From the NCBI RefSeq assembly GCF_038595005.1, contig NZ_CP151997.1, positions 558,001-622,000 on the forward strand: DNA of 64,000 nucleotides. The letters run 5' to 3'. Below the pieces are notes generated by a model. It did not search any database. It saw only the letters and a program-made list of their open reading frames with translations, and was not told where the DNA came from. Shown one piece after another: positions 1-7,337 of this stretch (position 1 is its first letter; each line of letters starts with the position of its first letter). Made by a program: the position numbers and the translations under genes. Source of the stretch: Chryseomicrobium sp. FSL W7-1435 (GTDB lineage: Bacteria > Bacillota > Bacilli > Bacillales_A > Planococcaceae).

Positions 1-174
1 AAGTAAAGCAGCTGCTACAAGTCCGAGCATAATAAAAGGCAATGTGTTTTCGTCATTCATATAGCTGAAGGCCTCGATCGCTAGTAGTGGCATTGCATAA
101 AAACAGATGACAGCAACAGGCAAAGCAATCACAAGAAGAGCGATTTTTAAGAAGAATGTAGTTCCTTTTTTCAC
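1..174 (-). CDS. DUF2975-like membrane protein, partial (C-terminus outside window)
   Basis: The reverse strand reads an open frame from a GTG at 174 down to the window edge: 58 residues, N-terminal VKKGTTFFLKIALLVIALPV. A Shine-Dalgarno AAAGGAGC lies about 8 nt upstream. A charged N-terminus is followed by one hydrophobic helix, a loop and the start of a second helix. The opening resembles DUF2975 membrane proteins of Bacilli, which usually sit beside a small Cro-type regulator. The family call rests on the N-terminus only, and no function can be given. Confidence 0.6.
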   Translation of the reverse strand, partial: MKKGTTFFLKIALLVIALPVAVICFYAMPLLAIEAFSYMNDENTLPFIMLGLVAAALL

Positions 175-314
175 TAAATTTGCTCCTTTCTTCTTTGAAT
201 TAAATTTAGAATACATGAAAACTTATCGTTTATCAATAAATATATATTAATTATCAACAATTTATAGTGCGCAAACAATAAGTTCTTTCTGTCCCTAATA
301 AATTCCCGATACGT

Positions 315-329
315 TATACTAGAAGTATA
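315..329 (+). promoter_or_regulatory. -10-like dyad upstream of the GGDEF gene
   Basis: TATACT-AGA-AGTATA is a perfect 6-3-6 inverted repeat whose left arm is a good -10 hexamer, ending about 25 nt before the GGDEF start. A clear -35 is not visible. It may be the -10 of the promoter combined with a regulator site. The rest of 175-353 is AT-rich and holds no gene. Confidence 0.35.
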
Positions 330-353
330 CTTTTTGTTGAACGGAGGTCCAGT

Positions 354-1295
354 ATGAACTCAGTAGACCAAGAATTTCGTCTGTATCAAAACTTCGATGA
401 GCTAGCGGAAGATGTTTTGGATCTAGCTAAAGAAATCCTGCCTGACAAATTAATCTATTTGACGTCTTTTAGTGCATCAAAACAACTTGTCCTAAGAGTG
501 TCCGAGGAACGTGAAGATATTGCTATCTCAGAAGGAATGGATATACCATTAGAAAATTCCGTCTGTCACCGAATCAATTTTAACAAAATGCAGCCTTTAG
601 TATATCCTGATGTAGAAGTCCATACAGAATCGTTACCCCTTAGGAACTTACTATTGGATGTAAACATCAAATCCTATCTAGGGTTGCCGATTGCTAAGCT
701 TAATGGAGAACGGTTTGGTACTCTCTGTGTAGTAGATAGCCAAGCAAGTGAGTATGATGATCATACAATTGAATTATTGCAGCGAATTGTTCGGATGTTT
801 TCCTATTATTTAGAACTGGAGCGCCGCGCGTATAGAGATCCATTGACGGACCTCTACAATCGTCATTATCTTATGAGATTTTTCGAAACGGAGAAACTTA
901 CTACAGGAAGTTTGTTTTTCTTAGACCTTGATGGCTTCAAGAAGGTTAACGATACATTCGGTCATGACCGTGGAGATGAAGTACTAAAAGAAGTGGGAAA
1001 TCGACTTCGTCACTTCGTGATGAACCAATCCCAAACCTTTGCGGTGCGACTAGGTGGAGATGAGTTCATCGTCCATCTATCAGGTAAATTAGCAGAAGAG
1101 GCTATTGACCAACTGGCAAATGAGCTCTTACAGTCGATGAGTGAGTGGAAGCAAGATGAGCAACTGTCGACGAGTGTAGGTATAGTACTATACGATGCTT
1201 CGGAACCAATTCTGTTAACGGAGTTGCTTCGCCAGGCGGATCAAGCACTTTACAAGGCAAAAGCGGCTGGTAAGAACCGCTACTATTGCTGTTAA
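354..1295 (+). CDS. GAF-GGDEF diguanylate cyclase
   Basis: Predicted cytoplasmic sensor that makes cyclic di-GMP from two GTP. Residues about 10-155 form a GAF-like domain (the stretch around LPIAKLNGERFGTLCVVD is typical) and about 160-313 a GGDEF domain. The catalytic motif GGDEF is intact at 234-238, and the metal-binding segment DLDGFKKVND at 191-200 is complete, so activity is expected. The allosteric I-site RxxD is absent: the equivalent residues are QSQT. There is no signal peptide or membrane helix. The start follows ACGGAGG with good spacing. It is one of three GGDEF proteins in the window. The ligand of the GAF domain cannot be told. Confidence 0.9.
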   Translation: MNSVDQEFRLYQNFDELAEDVLDLAKEILPDKLIYLTSFSASKQLVLRVSEEREDIAISEGMDIPLENSVCHRINFNKMQPLVYPDVEVHTESLPLRNLLLDVNIKSYLGLPIAKLNGERFGTLCVVDSQASEYDDHTIELLQRIVRMFSYYLELERRAYRDPLTDLYNRHYLMRFFETEKLTTGSLFFLDLDGFKKVNDTFGHDRGDEVLKEVGNRLRHFVMNQSQTFAVRLGGDEFIVHLSGKLAEEAIDQLANELLQSMSEWKQDEQLSTSVGIVLYDASEPILLTELLRQADQALYKAKAAGKNRYYCC

Positions 1296-1319
1296 AAGTT
1301 AGAAGAAGGAGCTAGTTTT

Positions 1320-1691
1320 ATGAAGCAGCCTAACCAATTTAAGACGGTATTTGAAGAACAAAAAGGTTCCTACAAGATCCAAGTCTACTATCAAGGTGAC
1401 CATGATCTATATAATCAGATGATCACCATGGCTACAAAAGACGAGGCTTTCTTATCCTATAAGCCAACACCTACTTTGATGAAGCTCCTATGGCGGGACA
1501 AGTTCTTTTTCTTCTTTGAAAAAGGAGACAACCCGACAGCGAAGTTTCCTCGTTGGAATGTTGCCAAGCTTTTAAAGAATGAAGTGGACGGTGTCTTAGT
1601 AGAAGATCCACTAGAAATTCCTACTCTTGAACGAGGTATTACAGAGCATCTTGAGGTCTTTGCTCGTGAAGTGGCAAAGGCTCATCAGTAA
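1320..1691 (+). CDS. Hypothetical protein, 123 aa
   Basis: It lies 24 nt after the GGDEF gene on the same strand with its own site GAAGGAG, and is followed by a terminator, so the two are probably one transcript. The protein is soluble, with an aromatic cluster near residue 62 (KFFFFFEKGD) and a helical C-terminus. I do not recognise the family. Coding is supported by the ribosome binding site, full occupancy of the gap and regular codon use. Confidence 0.75.
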   Translation: MKQPNQFKTVFEEQKGSYKIQVYYQGDHDLYNQMITMATKDEAFLSYKPTPTLMKLLWRDKFFFFFEKGDNPTAKFPRWNVAKLLKNEVDGVLVEDPLEIPTLERGITEHLEVFAREVAKAHQ

Positions 1692-1702
1692 TCATCTAAA
1701 CG

Positions 1703-1739
1703 AAACCCATCCATCTCGAATTGAGGTAGATGGGTTTTT
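1703..1739 (+). terminator. Rho-independent terminator after the GGDEF operon
   Basis: Inverted repeat AAACCCATC ... GATGGGTTTTT, with an extra inner pairing of ATCTC and GAGGT around the loop, ending in a run of five T. It starts 12 nt after the stop of the 123-aa gene. Confidence 0.75.
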
Positions 1740-1925
1740 GAATTACGGCGTATAACTGAAAAATTGTTTCCTATGTTAATCCTCTGAAGTATCAGAAATA
1801 GACCATCTCACCAGTTCTACTGGCAATTTTAATTTCCGAGTTCTTTTCCTCACTGATTTTTTATCCTACATGATAGAATGATGAAAACTCATTCAAAATT
1901 CAGAACTTAAGCAGGAGTGGTTAAG

Positions 1926-2681
1926 ATGATACAAGAAAAATTAGACTCAAAAGTAATTACGGCACTACAAGAAAAAATTCAATTCATCCATAGAGAGGAA
2001 GGAGCTATTTACTTAGTAGGCCCGATTCGCCTTCCTGTGAATCTATACGGGGAAACCGTTGTATTTCAGTGGTATTGCTGGTTGAACTGTGATGAAGTGA
2101 CAGACGATGTAAATCGCATCATTGAAAAACTATCTTCTTCCAATTTAGCTGAACTGCAACAATCAAGCGTCCTAGCCTATGGAGACTTTGCTAATGGAGA
2201 AGACGCCATCATCCGCATGCATTCGATTTGTCATACAGGAGATATCTTTGGTAGTAAACGATGCGACTGTGGCTATCAATTGAAAGAATCGATGAAAATG
2301 ATTGTGGACCATGGCACAGGGGCTTTATTCTATCTAGCCAATCACGAAGGCAGAGGAATTGGTCTCTTTAGTAAAGCGATGGCCTATATCCTCCAAGAAA
2401 ATGGCTACGATACCGTCGATGCCAATGAAAGTCTAGGTTTTGTAGATGATTCACGTAACTATAGTGATGCCATTCAGGTGCTGAAGGCACTTCGCTCAAA
2501 ACCGATCAAACTGATGACGAATAACCCGAAAAAATTACAGGCGTTACAAGAAGCAGGTCTAGAAGTATCAGACCGCCAGCCGTTATGGGGCGATTTATCC
2601 GAGTTTAATGAGATCTACCTGCAGACAAAAGTAAAACGTTCAGGTCATATACAGGAAGAAGGGACACCTGTCCATGACTGA
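1926..2681 (+). CDS. ribA: GTP cyclohydrolase II (RibA-type), monofunctional
   Basis: Opens GTP to the diaminopyrimidine, formate and pyrophosphate, the first step of riboflavin synthesis. The zinc site is visible as SICHTGDIFGSKRCDCGYQL (three Cys), and the catalytic region continues with NHEGRGIGL and DDSRNY (Asp and Arg conserved). The usual QEGRGIGL has His for Gln. There is no DHBP synthase (RibB) domain, and 251 residues is slightly long for RibA. ATG 1926 is chosen because AGGAG ends at 1917, right spacing for 1926 but overlapping an upstream in-frame GTG. The gene overlaps ribD by 8 bp. No FMN riboswitch consensus is seen upstream. Confidence 0.88.
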   Translation: MIQEKLDSKVITALQEKIQFIHREEGAIYLVGPIRLPVNLYGETVVFQWYCWLNCDEVTDDVNRIIEKLSSSNLAELQQSSVLAYGDFANGEDAIIRMHSICHTGDIFGSKRCDCGYQLKESMKMIVDHGTGALFYLANHEGRGIGLFSKAMAYILQENGYDTVDANESLGFVDDSRNYSDAIQVLKALRSKPIKLMTNNPKKLQALQEAGLEVSDRQPLWGDLSEFNEIYLQTKVKRSGHIQEEGTPVHD

Positions 2682-3768
2682 TCATACATTTTACATGGAA
2701 CTGGCGCTTAAAAATGCGCAGGCCATGAAAGGACAGACAGATCCGAATCCGTTAGTGGGCGCTATCATTGTCAATGACAACCGAATTGTGGGAGTCGGCG
2801 CTCATTTAAAAGCGGGGGAACCGCATGCTGAAATCCATGCTCTCCGCATGGCTGGTGAATATGCAAAAGGTGGCACCATCTACGTAACACTCGAGCCGTG
2901 TTCGCATCACGGTAGAACGGGCCCATGTGCGGAAGCTATCGTTGCAGCTGGACTCAAACGAGTGGTAATTGCCACATTAGACCCCAACCCCGTAGTTTCA
3001 GGGAATGGCGTAAAAATCTTGCAGCAAGCAGGTATTGAAGTCATTACAGGCGTATGTGAGGAACAGTCTCAGCAAATGAATGAAGTGTTCAATAAATTTA
3101 TCGTGCACAAGACCCCGTTCATTACTATGAAATCAGGGATTACGCTAGACGGTAAAATTGCCACGCATACATCTGATAGCAAATGGATTACTTCAGAAGA
3201 ATCCAGAAGAGATGCCCATCACTTGCGAAATGAACACCGGGCCATTATGGTCGGCGTGAATACTGTGTTAAAAGATGATCCCGAGCTAACCACTCGAATT
3301 CCGAATGGGCGAAATCCAATCCGAGTACTTATAGATTCCCACCTGAACGTTCCGTTAACAGCTAAAGTAGTTGTCGATCAACAAGCGGAAACGTGGGTAT
3401 TCACAAGTCAGAATGCAGATTCTGAGAAAGAAGCACAACTGCGGTCTCGAGGCGTTCAAGTGTTTCGGACGGACAGCTCAGAACATGTCAATGTACAACA
3501 AGTCGTTGACATTCTTGGTGAGAACCTCGTCTCTTCTGTACTCCTTGAAGGAGGAGGAACGATCAACGCGTCTTTCCTCGAGCATCAACTGATTGATAAA
3601 GTGGTGGTATATGTGGCTCCGAAACTGATTGGCGGAAAAGATGCACCTACGTTTTTAGAGGGCACAGGCTTCGCCAAAATGAATCAAGCCATTGAATTGT
3701 CCGCCACTCAAATCGAAAAAACAGGCAAAGACTTTAAAATAAGCGGTTATCCCGTCTATCTTACGTAA
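2674..3768 (+). CDS. ribD: Bifunctional pyrimidine deaminase/reductase RibD
   Basis: Second and third steps of riboflavin synthesis: zinc-dependent deamination of the pyrimidine, then NADPH-dependent reduction of the ribosyl side chain. The N-terminal deaminase (about 1-145) shows HAEIHAL and the PCSHHGRTGPC zinc motif; the C-terminal reductase (about 146-364) shows GITLDGKIAT and LLEGGGTINASFLE. The length of 364 residues is normal. Translation is probably coupled to ribA through the 8-bp overlap. The usual neighbours ribE and ribH are absent, so this is a separate branch or a split operon. Confidence 0.93.
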   Translation: MTDHTFYMELALKNAQAMKGQTDPNPLVGAIIVNDNRIVGVGAHLKAGEPHAEIHALRMAGEYAKGGTIYVTLEPCSHHGRTGPCAEAIVAAGLKRVVIATLDPNPVVSGNGVKILQQAGIEVITGVCEEQSQQMNEVFNKFIVHKTPFITMKSGITLDGKIATHTSDSKWITSEESRRDAHHLRNEHRAIMVGVNTVLKDDPELTTRIPNGRNPIRVLIDSHLNVPLTAKVVVDQQAETWVFTSQNADSEKEAQLRSRGVQVFRTDSSEHVNVQQVVDILGENLVSSVLLEGGGTINASFLEHQLIDKVVVYVAPKLIGGKDAPTFLEGTGFAKMNQAIELSATQIEKTGKDFKISGYPVYLT

Positions 3769-3780
3769 AGGAGTTACATC

Positions 3781-4350
3781 ATGAAATTTGGTTTCGATAT
3801 TGACGATACATTGATTGATCTGCGCAAGCATGCGTTTGACATCTACAATCAAAAACTAGGAAAGAACGTGCCGCTCGACCAGTTCACGAAGCTCGAGCGC
3901 GTTGAAATCCATGAGTTGTTTGACATGACAGACGAACAAGGCGGCGAGATGTGGAAATCGTCTTTAGAAGACATTTACTACACGACTTGCCCCGTTTACC
4001 CAAATGCCTTAGAAACATTGGTAGAGCTTGATCAACAAGGCCATGAGATTTATTACATTACAGCAAGACCAAAGGAACATGGGGAGCGAACAAAAGAGTG
4101 GATGAAAGCACAAGGATTCCCGGTTCATGATGAGCGTTTCTTCTATGGCATGAAAGATGATGAAAAAGTACAAATCATCAAACGCCTAGATCTAGATTAT
4201 TATTTTGATGATAAACCGGATGTAGTAAATACGTTGATGAAAGAAGAAAATCTCAAAGTCATCCTCAAAGACCAGTCCTATAACCGAGATTTGACGTTCA
4301 CACGTCTAGTGAACTGGACAGATATTCAGCAGATTTTAGAAGCAAGGTAG
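3781..4350 (+). CDS. HAD-superfamily phosphatase (5'-nucleotidase NT5C/YqfW-like)
   Basis: A 189-residue HAD hydrolase: motif I DIDDTLID at residues 6-13, motif II in ITARP, and motif IV in YYFDDKPDVV. It resembles the NT5C/YqfW group of small nucleotidases. It begins 12 nt after ribD with its own site (AAAGGAG) and ends the operon before a terminator. The riboflavin pathway needs a HAD phosphatase to dephosphorylate the RibD product, so that role is a reasonable inference, but a general nucleotidase is as likely from sequence alone. Confidence 0.82.
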   Translation: MKFGFDIDDTLIDLRKHAFDIYNQKLGKNVPLDQFTKLERVEIHELFDMTDEQGGEMWKSSLEDIYYTTCPVYPNALETLVELDQQGHEIYYITARPKEHGERTKEWMKAQGFPVHDERFFYGMKDDEKVQIIKRLDLDYYFDDKPDVVNTLMKEENLKVILKDQSYNRDLTFTRLVNWTDIQQILEAR

Positions 4351-4372
4351 GTATAACTAGAAAAGTAGGCCG

Positions 4373-4405
4373 AGGCCCTCTGGATTTATTCCGGGGGCTT
4401 TTTAT
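4373..4405 (+). terminator. Terminator after the rib-HAD operon
   Basis: An imperfect hairpin GCCCTCTGG-attta-TTCCGGGGGC is followed by TTTTTAT, 24 nt after the HAD stop. Confidence 0.6.
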
Positions 4406-4515
4406 TTGGTTTGGCTAATAAGTAAGGATCTAGAGTAGAAAAACATATCATAGTGTATCCTCCGAATCACTTAAACATCTCTGAAATATAACAAAAGGAA
4501 TTACATCAAATAAGT

Positions 4516-4540
4516 GGTTCATCACCATAAGTCGTGGTTG
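4516..4540 (+). repeat. IRL of the ISL3 element
   Basis: Left terminal inverted repeat, 25 bp, starting GGTTCATCACCATAA. It pairs with 5801-5825 with one mismatch at its 16th base (G here, C in the right copy). Confidence 0.9.
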
Positions 4541-4636
4541 ACACTTGAACAGCTTAATTATGTAAATAAATAGAAAAAAGCGAAAACACCTGTATCGTAA
4601 TTGTTGTCTAGACAAACCACGATAGGAGTTTTCGCC

Positions 4637-5800
4637 TTGTCCCAACAGTTTATCAAATTAGTCCTTCCACTTCCATCATTTTTTACAATTCATCCGTCAT
4701 CCGACAACGAACCAAACGTGTTTCGAATTTCTACGCTGAACCGTCCAGTCTCATGTCTTGTCTGTTCAAGTCAGACAGTCCGCCACTCAAAGGAACGTCG
4801 CCGTTTTAGACATTCCTACGCCTGGGGCGTAGGGACGATCTGGATCGAGATAGATGTCCCACGCCAGGTCTGTAAAGAATGTGGTATCACGTTTGTTCAT
4901 GACTTTGGCTTAGGCCTAGTTCGTTCTTCCACCAGACATTATAGAGTGGAGATTGCAAAACGTTGTCATGGTAGGACAATCTCTGATGTCTCGCGTGAGT
5001 ATGGTGTTCCGTACACGACCGTTGAAAGGTGGTTCTATCAATACGCTTCGCGCCAGTTGGAGACTAAAACCGCAAGGCATGTCTTGGTCGATGAGTTCGC
5101 TACGCGCAAAGGTCATCATTACGCGACAGTGGTCCTTGATGCGAAATCCGGGTGCGTCCTTTCGATAGTTGAAGGTAGAGATGAAGCTGCAATCTCTTTG
5201 GCTCTCTCTCAAGTGAAGAGCTCTATTCAAACAGTAGTCAGTGACTTTGCGCCAGCCATGTCGAAGGCCACAAATTCTGTGATACCAGATGCGACCCATG
5301 TGCTCGATCGTTTCCACCTGATCCAGTTTTTTACGGATGCGCTGCGACGCCGTCGGCGTTTTCTGGATGAAACTAAACGTCACTATCACGTACGTACAAT
5401 AGATCGTTCCCTAGCATGTCGTCCAGAACAATTAGACGATGCAGACTTAGAGGTCGCACGGGCATGCCTTCGCGAAGACGAGTTCATCAAGGACATCTAT
5501 TACGGATTACAACATATGCGATTTGTATTGAAGTCGACTACATCTGGACAAGCTTCTCGTCGTCTAAAAGAGTGGATCGACCGTTTCATGTTTCATCCAT
5601 GTGGGCCGCTGGCCAAGATTGCAAAAGCTGTGATAGTGCGTCAACGTGAGATGGAAAACACAATACTCTCGCCTCTCTCTAACGGGAAAATAGAAGGTAC
5701 AAACAATAAGATCAAACTGATCAAACGAAGAGCTTTCGGGTATCGTAATCTGAATAACTTCTTCACAAGGTTAAAACTTGAACTAGGAAGCTCAAAATAG
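4637..5800 (+). CDS. tnp: ISL3-family transposase
   Basis: DDE transposase of 387 residues. An N-terminal zinc finger is seen in CLVCSSQTV ... VPRQVCKECG. Catalytic acidic residues are visible in HVLVDEFATRKG (D), VVSDFAPAMSK (D) and SNGKIEGTNNKIK (E), the ISL3 signature. TTG 4637 is chosen because AGGAG at 4624-4628 is 8 nt upstream; a frame extension to 4601 has no site. There are no stops or frameshifts, so the enzyme may be active. Confidence 0.93.
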   Translation: MSQQFIKLVLPLPSFFTIHPSSDNEPNVFRISTLNRPVSCLVCSSQTVRHSKERRRFRHSYAWGVGTIWIEIDVPRQVCKECGITFVHDFGLGLVRSSTRHYRVEIAKRCHGRTISDVSREYGVPYTTVERWFYQYASRQLETKTARHVLVDEFATRKGHHYATVVLDAKSGCVLSIVEGRDEAAISLALSQVKSSIQTVVSDFAPAMSKATNSVIPDATHVLDRFHLIQFFTDALRRRRRFLDETKRHYHVRTIDRSLACRPEQLDDADLEVARACLREDEFIKDIYYGLQHMRFVLKSTTSGQASRRLKEWIDRFMFHPCGPLAKIAKAVIVRQREMENTILSPLSNGKIEGTNNKIKLIKRRAFGYRNLNNFFTRLKLELGSSK

Positions 5801-5825
5801 CAACCACGAGTTATGGTGATGAACC
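5801..5825 (-). repeat. IRR of the ISL3 element
   Basis: Right terminal inverted repeat, 25 bp, beginning with the base directly after the transposase stop codon. It is complementary to 4516-4540 at 24 of 25 positions. Confidence 0.9.
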
Positions 5826-5960
5826 TATTTATTGGAAAAGTCCTTTAATTTAACATGTAAACCTATCTTTACACTTCCGTTTGGAAAGCAGGACTGGGTG
5901 TTTCTTATTGCCTATTTGCTGATCAGTGACATTGGAGCACTGATAGTCAGCAAACGTTAA
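5826..5960 (+). pseudogene. Gene remnant (hydrophobic C-terminus) cut by the IS
   Basis: From the outer edge of IRR an open frame of 44 codons runs to TAA at 5958-5960 with no start codon of its own. Its end, GKQDWVFLIAYLLISDIGAL followed by IVSKR, looks like the last membrane helix and basic tail of an integral membrane protein. No matching N-terminal half is recognisable left of the IS, so part of the gene was probably lost. It could be a chance frame. Confidence 0.35.
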
Positions 5961-6005
5961 TCTACCCATCTATAGATTTAAAAGGAAAAAACACTGAAGA
6001 AATCT

Positions 6006-6033
6006 TTGTTATTTTTCAAAAATATGCTATCCT
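6006..6033 (+). promoter_or_regulatory. Promoter upstream of the small protein at 6.1 kb
   Basis: TTGTTA (6006-6011) and TATCCT (6028-6033) are separated by 16 nt, and the -10 is preceded by TGC, an extended -10. A Shine-Dalgarno AGGAG follows at 6050-6054. Confidence 0.4.
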
Positions 6034-6063
6034 ATAACAAATTAAGTTTAGGAGTGAACATGT

Positions 6064-6294
6064 CTGAAACGTTTTAATTGCTATAATGGCTGGTACATAG
6101 AGATGTACGAAGGAAACGATATCTACTTGAACACGAACAGAATCGCTGTGATTGATTATGACAATTCCTTGATAGCACTGATCGAATTCAATGACAATGA
6201 AGTTGATTTTATTGAAAGCGGATATGCCTTACGACCAAAAATTCGATTCGCTGATAAAACCATCGTATTTCCTGATATGCCGGAAGAAGACTGA
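6064..6294 (+). CDS. Small hypothetical protein with possible CTG start
   Basis: The frame is clearly coding from ATG 6103 (63 aa, beginning MYEGNDIYLNTNRIAVIDYD), but that ATG has no ribosome binding site. The same frame is open back to CTG 6064, which stands 9 nt behind AGGAG (6050-6054) and adds LKRFNCYNGWYIE, a protein-like stretch. An ATG at 6060 in another frame closes after five codons. Either CTG is the start or a one-base change separates the ATG from the gene. The soluble product is acidic and beta-rich in appearance. The family is not recognised. Confidence 0.55.
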   Translation: MKRFNCYNGWYIEMYEGNDIYLNTNRIAVIDYDNSLIALIEFNDNEVDFIESGYALRPKIRFADKTIVFPDMPEED

Positions 6295-6366
6295 GTGTGA
6301 CTACCAAAAGAACAACAAAGAACCCTATAAAGTATTGAATTAATAGCATTCTGCTTGAAATGCCAA

Positions 6367-6403
6367 AACCTGATCTGTCTTACGGCAGAACAGGTTCTTT
6401 TTC
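6367..6403 (+). terminator. Rho-independent terminator
   Basis: AACCTG-a-TCTG pairs with CAGA-a-CAGGTT around a short loop and is followed by CTTTTT. It ends the transcript of the small gene at 6.1 kb. Confidence 0.75.
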
Positions 6404-6484
6404 TATACTAGAGGAATGCAGTGGATTTTTTGAGCGGAGGGGGCAAGGTGGGCGACAGCCCGCCGCAGCCCCGTTCCTCATTCC

Positions 6485-6595
6485 GGGGACAGACAGCGAT
6501 ACCATTCTGGATTTGGGACAGACACCATTGGAGGCAACGCCGAACAATTGTGGCTGTATCAAATCCGCGGTAGAATTGTGGCGATGCCTGTCCCC
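6485..6595. repeat. 111-bp palindrome-bounded intergenic element (REP/MITE-like)
   Basis: The element starts GGGGACAGACAGCG and ends with the reverse complement of GGGGACAGGCATCG, giving 14-bp imperfect terminal inverted repeats. Inside, GGGACAGACA with CCATT occurs again near 6514. It is GC-richer than its surroundings. Elements with GGGGACAG ends are common around REP-associated (Y1) transposases in Bacillales, but none is present here. Open frames across it are not credible genes. Confidence 0.55.
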
Positions 6596-6640
6596 ACTAA
6601 CAATGACTTTTAATTAATCCGAGCTACTGGAGGATTCACT

Positions 6641-6856
6641 ATGAAAAATACCACATTTAGAGTTGCCTGGATTATTCCTAATATCTTTCTATATCTGATG
6701 GTTATTGGATTAGCAAGTTTTATCATAATCAACGCAGAAGGTTTGCGAGAAATTGACCGAATGGGTATCTGGGCTTTATATCTGATGCTATTACTAGCGG
6801 TAGCAATTTTCGGTAGTTTTCGCATTTGGACTTGGATAAAGCAAGGGGAGATGTAG
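6641..6856 (+). CDS. Small two-helix membrane protein, 71 aa
   Basis: A good site (TGGAGG, 7 nt from ATG) precedes a 71-residue protein with two hydrophobic segments at about 8-28 and 42-62 and a short charged tail. The family is not recognised. It converges with the SRPBCC gene, leaving only 7 nt between them. Confidence 0.7.
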   Translation: MKNTTFRVAWIIPNIFLYLMVIGLASFIIINAEGLREIDRMGIWALYLMLLLAVAIFGSFRIWTWIKQGEM

Positions 6857-6863
6857 ATGAACT

Positions 6864-7331
6864 CTATTTATCATTGTTTAAATTTTCTTCCGCAATTTTT
6901 TTCAATCCTTCAGCACGGTTCACTATAAACTCCCGCATATATCTTTCTAAAAACAATTTATCAGCTATAATGCCTAGAACACCTAAAGGGGATTTATATG
7001 AAAAGGTATCTTTCATAATGGTTCCTGTCCCACTTTCTACAAATTCATGTATATGAGTAAACGAGTGGAATGCGCCATTTACCATAGTATCTACGAATCT
7101 ATAAGGTCTTTCCAAATCGATAATTTTAGCTGTTAACTTTTGTCGAACCCCAAGATGGGTAGCTTCCCAAGTAACAGTTTGTCCGTTCTCAATGAGACCA
7201 CTCGTAACTCCCGCCACTGCTCGTTCATTAGTGGTGCCAGTAGTTTGTATATGTACATCGATATTTCGTGCAAGATCAAAACAAACAGCGATAGGGGCTT
7301 GAATGAATATCTCATGGTGAATTGTAGGCAT
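6864..7331 (-). CDS. SRPBCC (START-like) family protein
   Basis: 155 residues with the pattern of SRPBCC/polyketide-cyclase-like proteins: an N-terminal strand HEIFIQAPIAVCFDLARN, the middle strand pair WEATHLGVRQKLTAKI, and the long C-terminal helix FIVNRAEGLKKIAEE. These are small helix-grip proteins that bind hydrophobic ligands; the ligand cannot be told. The start has AAGGAAGAG upstream. It is the last gene of a three-gene reverse-strand set (8191 to 6864) with gaps of about 6 nt. Confidence 0.8.
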   Translation of the reverse strand: MPTIHHEIFIQAPIAVCFDLARNIDVHIQTTGTTNERAVAGVTSGLIENGQTVTWEATHLGVRQKLTAKIIDLERPYRFVDTMVNGAFHSFTHIHEFVESGTGTIMKDTFSYKSPLGVLGIIADKLFLERYMREFIVNRAEGLKKIAEENLNNDK

Positions 7332-7337
7332 CTCAGT

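Larger units (their letters stand above)
4516..5825 (+). mobile_element. ISL3-family insertion sequence, complete
   Basis: The 1310-bp element is bounded by 25-bp inverted repeats at 4516-4540 and 5801-5825 that match at 24 of 25 positions (outer end GGTTCATCACCATAA). One transposase gene fills the interior, and IRR begins directly after its stop codon. No 8-bp target duplication is obvious: the flanks are AAATAAGT and TATTTATT. A short open frame truncated at its right edge suggests insertion into, or rearrangement at, a former gene. Confidence 0.9.

Noticed and set aside
1740-1925. FMN riboswitch before ribA
   Set aside because: None of the conserved FMN-element words (such as the AGGGCAGGGTGAAA type) is present in the 230 nt upstream.
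6360-6617. Open frames on both strands across 6.36-6.62 kb
   Set aside because: They cross a terminator and the palindrome-bounded 111-bp element; composition is not protein-like and no ribosome binding site is present.
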